From the NCBI GenBank assembly GCA_023386965.1, contig JAEWIR010000037.1, positions 1 through 64,000 on the forward strand: a DNA stretch of 64,000 bases, read 5' to 3'. This DNA comes from Bacteroidota bacterium. GTDB lineage: Bacteria > Bacteroidota > Bacteroidia > Flavobacteriales > Weeksellaceae. The number at the start of each line of letters is the position of its first letter. Positions within the stretch are counted from its first letter, which is position 1. The notes under the pieces were generated by a model that ran no database searches, was not told where the DNA came from, and saw nothing but the letters and a program-made list of their open reading frames with translations. Of the stretch, positions 62,209-64,000 are shown piece by piece. A program made the position numbers and the translations under genes.

Positions 62209-62216
62209 CAAAGTTA
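62209..62216 (-). promoter_or_regulatory. -7 box of the peroxidase operon
   Basis: On the minus strand TAACTTTG matches TAnnTTTG, 45 bases upstream of the peroxidase ATG. Confidence 0.5.
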
Positions 62217-62332
62217 GAAAAAATACTGACGGTAAAATTGGATTGAAACTCCGAAAAAAAATAGCGCTCAACTGAACGCAGAAACTCGCTGGCAGAGTTG
62301 TCTTAATTGTTAAATGGATGTTTTCAAAATAT

Positions 62333-63169
62333 TTATACTTCTGCCTTCGGGGGATTATTAATTTCCAACTGCATTTTCTTTAAATTAAAAATATCATGCT
62401 GGCTCATCAGGTGCAGGGTCATATTCTCAATAGATAAAGGTGCGCCCGTTACAACTTCCAGTAAATTACTTTGAGAAATAGAACGGCCGTCCAGGATAAT
62501 GGCCATTCCGGGGCCGATGGCTTCCATCCTGTCCCTGTGGATTAGGAGTGCGGTGTTTTCTTCCAGGCCGACACCCAGAACAGCGGGATTACTGACGACC
62601 ACCTCAAAAAGCCTTGCAATACGTCCGCGCTCAATGAAATGGGTGTCAAAAACAATATTATTGACAAGGCGAAGCCCCGTCGTTGCAATGACCTGGCCTT
62701 TATAGGCAGCCTCCGTGCTGCCTCCCTCAATAATCATAATTTCCGATGCTGCCGCAGCGCCGGCGGACGTTCCGGCGTAAATAAAATCCGAATCTTCTAA
62801 TTTTTCTTTAAGCAATGAGTAAAATGTAGTGCCTCCTATTGTAGATGTAAGCGCCAGCTGGTCTCCGCCTGTCGCAAATAAGGCATCACAATCTTTCAGC
62901 CGCTTAAGTATTGTGGCGTCATCTGCCTGGGACCGGTTTTCCACTTTCAAAACACCACAATTTTCAGCACCTACTTTACGGAAGGCTTTTATATAATCCC
63001 TTCCCATTTCTTCCGGAACAGATGATGCCGAGGTTAAAATCTCGATACGAGACCGTTTTTTCATCCGTGTTTCGCTGATGAAGCGTTCCAGAATTGAAAT
63101 ATCTGAAAACCGGTCTCTTTTTCCGCTTTGGTCTTCAGCACCTCCAATAACCAATACCTTTCCTTTCAT
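62333..63169 (-). CDS. cphB: cyanophycinase
   Basis: 278 residues of the S51-like serine peptidase family. Degrades cyanophycin (multi-L-arginyl-poly-L-aspartate) to beta-Asp-Arg dipeptides. GGAEDQSGKRD opens the protein, FATGGDQLALTST is at 98-110, and the nucleophile Ser135 lies in YAGTSAGAAAASEIM. No signal peptide, so the cytoplasmic form. It lies 27 bases after the cyanophycin synthetase gene on the same strand, forming a storage-polymer operon. Confidence 0.92.
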   Translation of the reverse strand: MKGKVLVIGGAEDQSGKRDRFSDISILERFISETRMKKRSRIEILTSASSVPEEMGRDYIKAFRKVGAENCGVLKVENRSQADDATILKRLKDCDALFATGGDQLALTSTIGGTTFYSLLKEKLEDSDFIYAGTSAGAAAASEIMIIEGGSTEAAYKGQVIATTGLRLVNNIVFDTHFIERGRIARLFEVVVSNPAVLGVGLEENTALLIHRDRMEAIGPGMAIILDGRSISQSNLLEVVTGAPLSIENMTLHLMSQHDIFNLKKMQLEINNPPKAEV

Positions 63170-63196
63170 ATTTTATTCAATTATTTTAAAACAAAA

Positions 63197-64000
63197 TCAG
63201 TTATGGTGAGACCTGATGATTTCCGTCACTTCATGGTAATTATCACATAAAGCCACGATGAAATCATCTTTTTGTGCCCTGGCTAACGCTTGCCTGATAG
63301 CTTCCTTTTCGTCGCGGATTAATTCATAGGAAACCTCAGCACCTGATTCGCTGATTCCCTGAATCATCAGGTTGTTCATTTCATCTAAAGTCCGTCCGCG
63401 CAGGTTATCGTCCTGGCGGATAATGATATGATCAAAACACTGGGCTGCAATCCCGGCGAGCTCCAGGATGTCGCAATCGCGCCGGTCCCCCACTCCTGCA
63501 ATAATACCCACCTTCCGGCTTGCAGAGACCTGGCTTAAAAAATGCTGAAGTTCCGTCATTCCGTGAGGATTATGTGCATAATCAACGAGTACCTTAAATC
63601 CATTCAGTTCAAATAGATTCATGCGCCCGGGAGTAAATTCGGGACCTGGTTGGAAGGATTTGAGTGAAGCCCGGAGGTGCTCCAAGGAAAACCCATAGGC
63701 AAAAGCAGCGGCCACAGCAGCCAGCACATTGGCAGTCATACAGCGCACCTTTCCCTGCATTGTGAGTGGTATATCATTTAAGTTAAGTATTGTGTGTACC
63801 TGCAGATTGTGATAGACTCTAACCTCATGATCCACTACTGTAACGGCCAAACCACCGCCCGAGATATGATTTTGCAGAATTTCGCCCGAATTTTCCATTG
63901 CAAAGTAGGCGATATTACAGTCCAGCGAGGCGGCAATGCGAACACAATGTTCATCATCGGCATTCAGCACGGCCCAACCCGACTTTTTGACGCTTCGTAA
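63197..64000 (-). CDS. cphA: cyanophycin synthetase, C-terminal part (partial)
   Basis: The last 268 codons of a gene running off the right edge. This is the Mur-ligase C-terminal region: LNADDEHCVRIAASL, the motif VLVDYAHNPHGMTELQHFL, GIIAGVGDRRDCDI and IIIRQDDNLRGRTLDEMNN, all typical of CphA. The ATP-grasp half and the P-loop of the Mur-ligase half are outside the window. With the downstream cyanophycinase it forms a nitrogen-storage operon. Confidence 0.9.
   Translation of the reverse strand, partial: LRSVKKSGWAVLNADDEHCVRIAASLDCNIAYFAMENSGEILQNHISGGGLAVTVVDHEVRVYHNLQVHTILNLNDIPLTMQGKVRCMTANVLAAVAAAFAYGFSLEHLRASLKSFQPGPEFTPGRMNLFELNGFKVLVDYAHNPHGMTELQHFLSQVSASRKVGIIAGVGDRRDCDILELAGIAAQCFDHIIIRQDDNLRGRTLDEMNNLMIQGISESGAEVSYELIRDEKEAIRQALARAQKDDFIVALCDNYHEVTEIIRSHHN

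Overview
This 64-kb window comes from a chromosome of a Bacteroidota bacterium, most likely a member of the Flavobacteriia close to Chryseobacterium (Weeksellaceae). The evidence is the many TonB-dependent receptors, promoters with the Bacteroidota -7 box (TAnnTTTG, sometimes with TTG/TTTG about 19 bases upstream), weak or absent Shine-Dalgarno sequences, families typical of the group (DUF4402, DUF5522, DUF4920, CCC-motif protein, DUF4136) and bacillithiol-type proteins. I see no transposase, prophage, rRNA or CRISPR array.

Layout. 0-3.2 kb: end of a receiver-like gene, a decayed Asp-box fragment, a WG-repeat/UDG-like gene pair and an unrecognised gene. 3.3-6.1 kb: a 2.8-kb gene-free mosaic of nested repeats (REP-like hairpins, heptamer tandem repeats, segmental duplications, a fold-back element); smaller pieces recur at 8.4-8.7 and 42.3-42.7 kb. 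6.1-16.2 kb: rlmF, a VWA/AAA+ pair, a J-domain protein, a FAD monooxygenase with an N-terminal zinc-ribbon-like region, a cytoplasmic alpha-amylase, and a PhoR/PhoB-type two-component pair. 16.4-20.7 kb: TonB receptor, beta-helix lipoprotein and a TonB-C-like protein. 20.8-25.2 kb: hemL, a LysM glucosaminidase, a PLP enzyme and dapB. 25.3-28.8 kb: two decayed genes (a small membrane protein and a TonB receptor with an in-frame TGA) plus a thioredoxin-like protein. 28.8-45.5 kb: mostly housekeeping genes, including a cobalamin riboswitch with a BtuB-like receptor, cdd, ychF, rnz, rdgB, prfC, DPP III and a 3-methyladenine glycosylase.

45.7-54.4 kb is the most notable region. It looks like a complete chaperone-usher-like surface fibre system in a phylum usually discussed in terms of type V (FimA/Mfa1) pili. 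It holds three DUF4402 pilin-like genes (two in a near-identical 745-bp tandem duplication), a PapD-like chaperone, a 930-residue usher-like outer-membrane barrel, a large subunit with pilin-like domain ends, and an orphan LuxR-type response regulator. Three of its transcription units share a conserved element: a palindrome TGTAGT-N6-ACTACA exactly 51 bases from a -7 box that lacks a -33 motif, plus an extra half-site 22 bases closer. The first pilin gene instead has a canonical TTG-N19-TAnnTTTG promoter and no palindrome. This suggests activator-controlled production of the fibre and its assembly machinery.

54.7-64 kb: tRNA-Ala(GGC), a bacillithiol-linked operon (bstA/yfiT-like, DUF1569, ytxJ), pncA, a truncated RibD/DHFR-family remnant, a TonB-like receptor, a TauE/SafE transporter, a di-haem peroxidase/DUF4920 operon, and a cyanophycinase plus cyanophycin synthetase pair cut by the window end.
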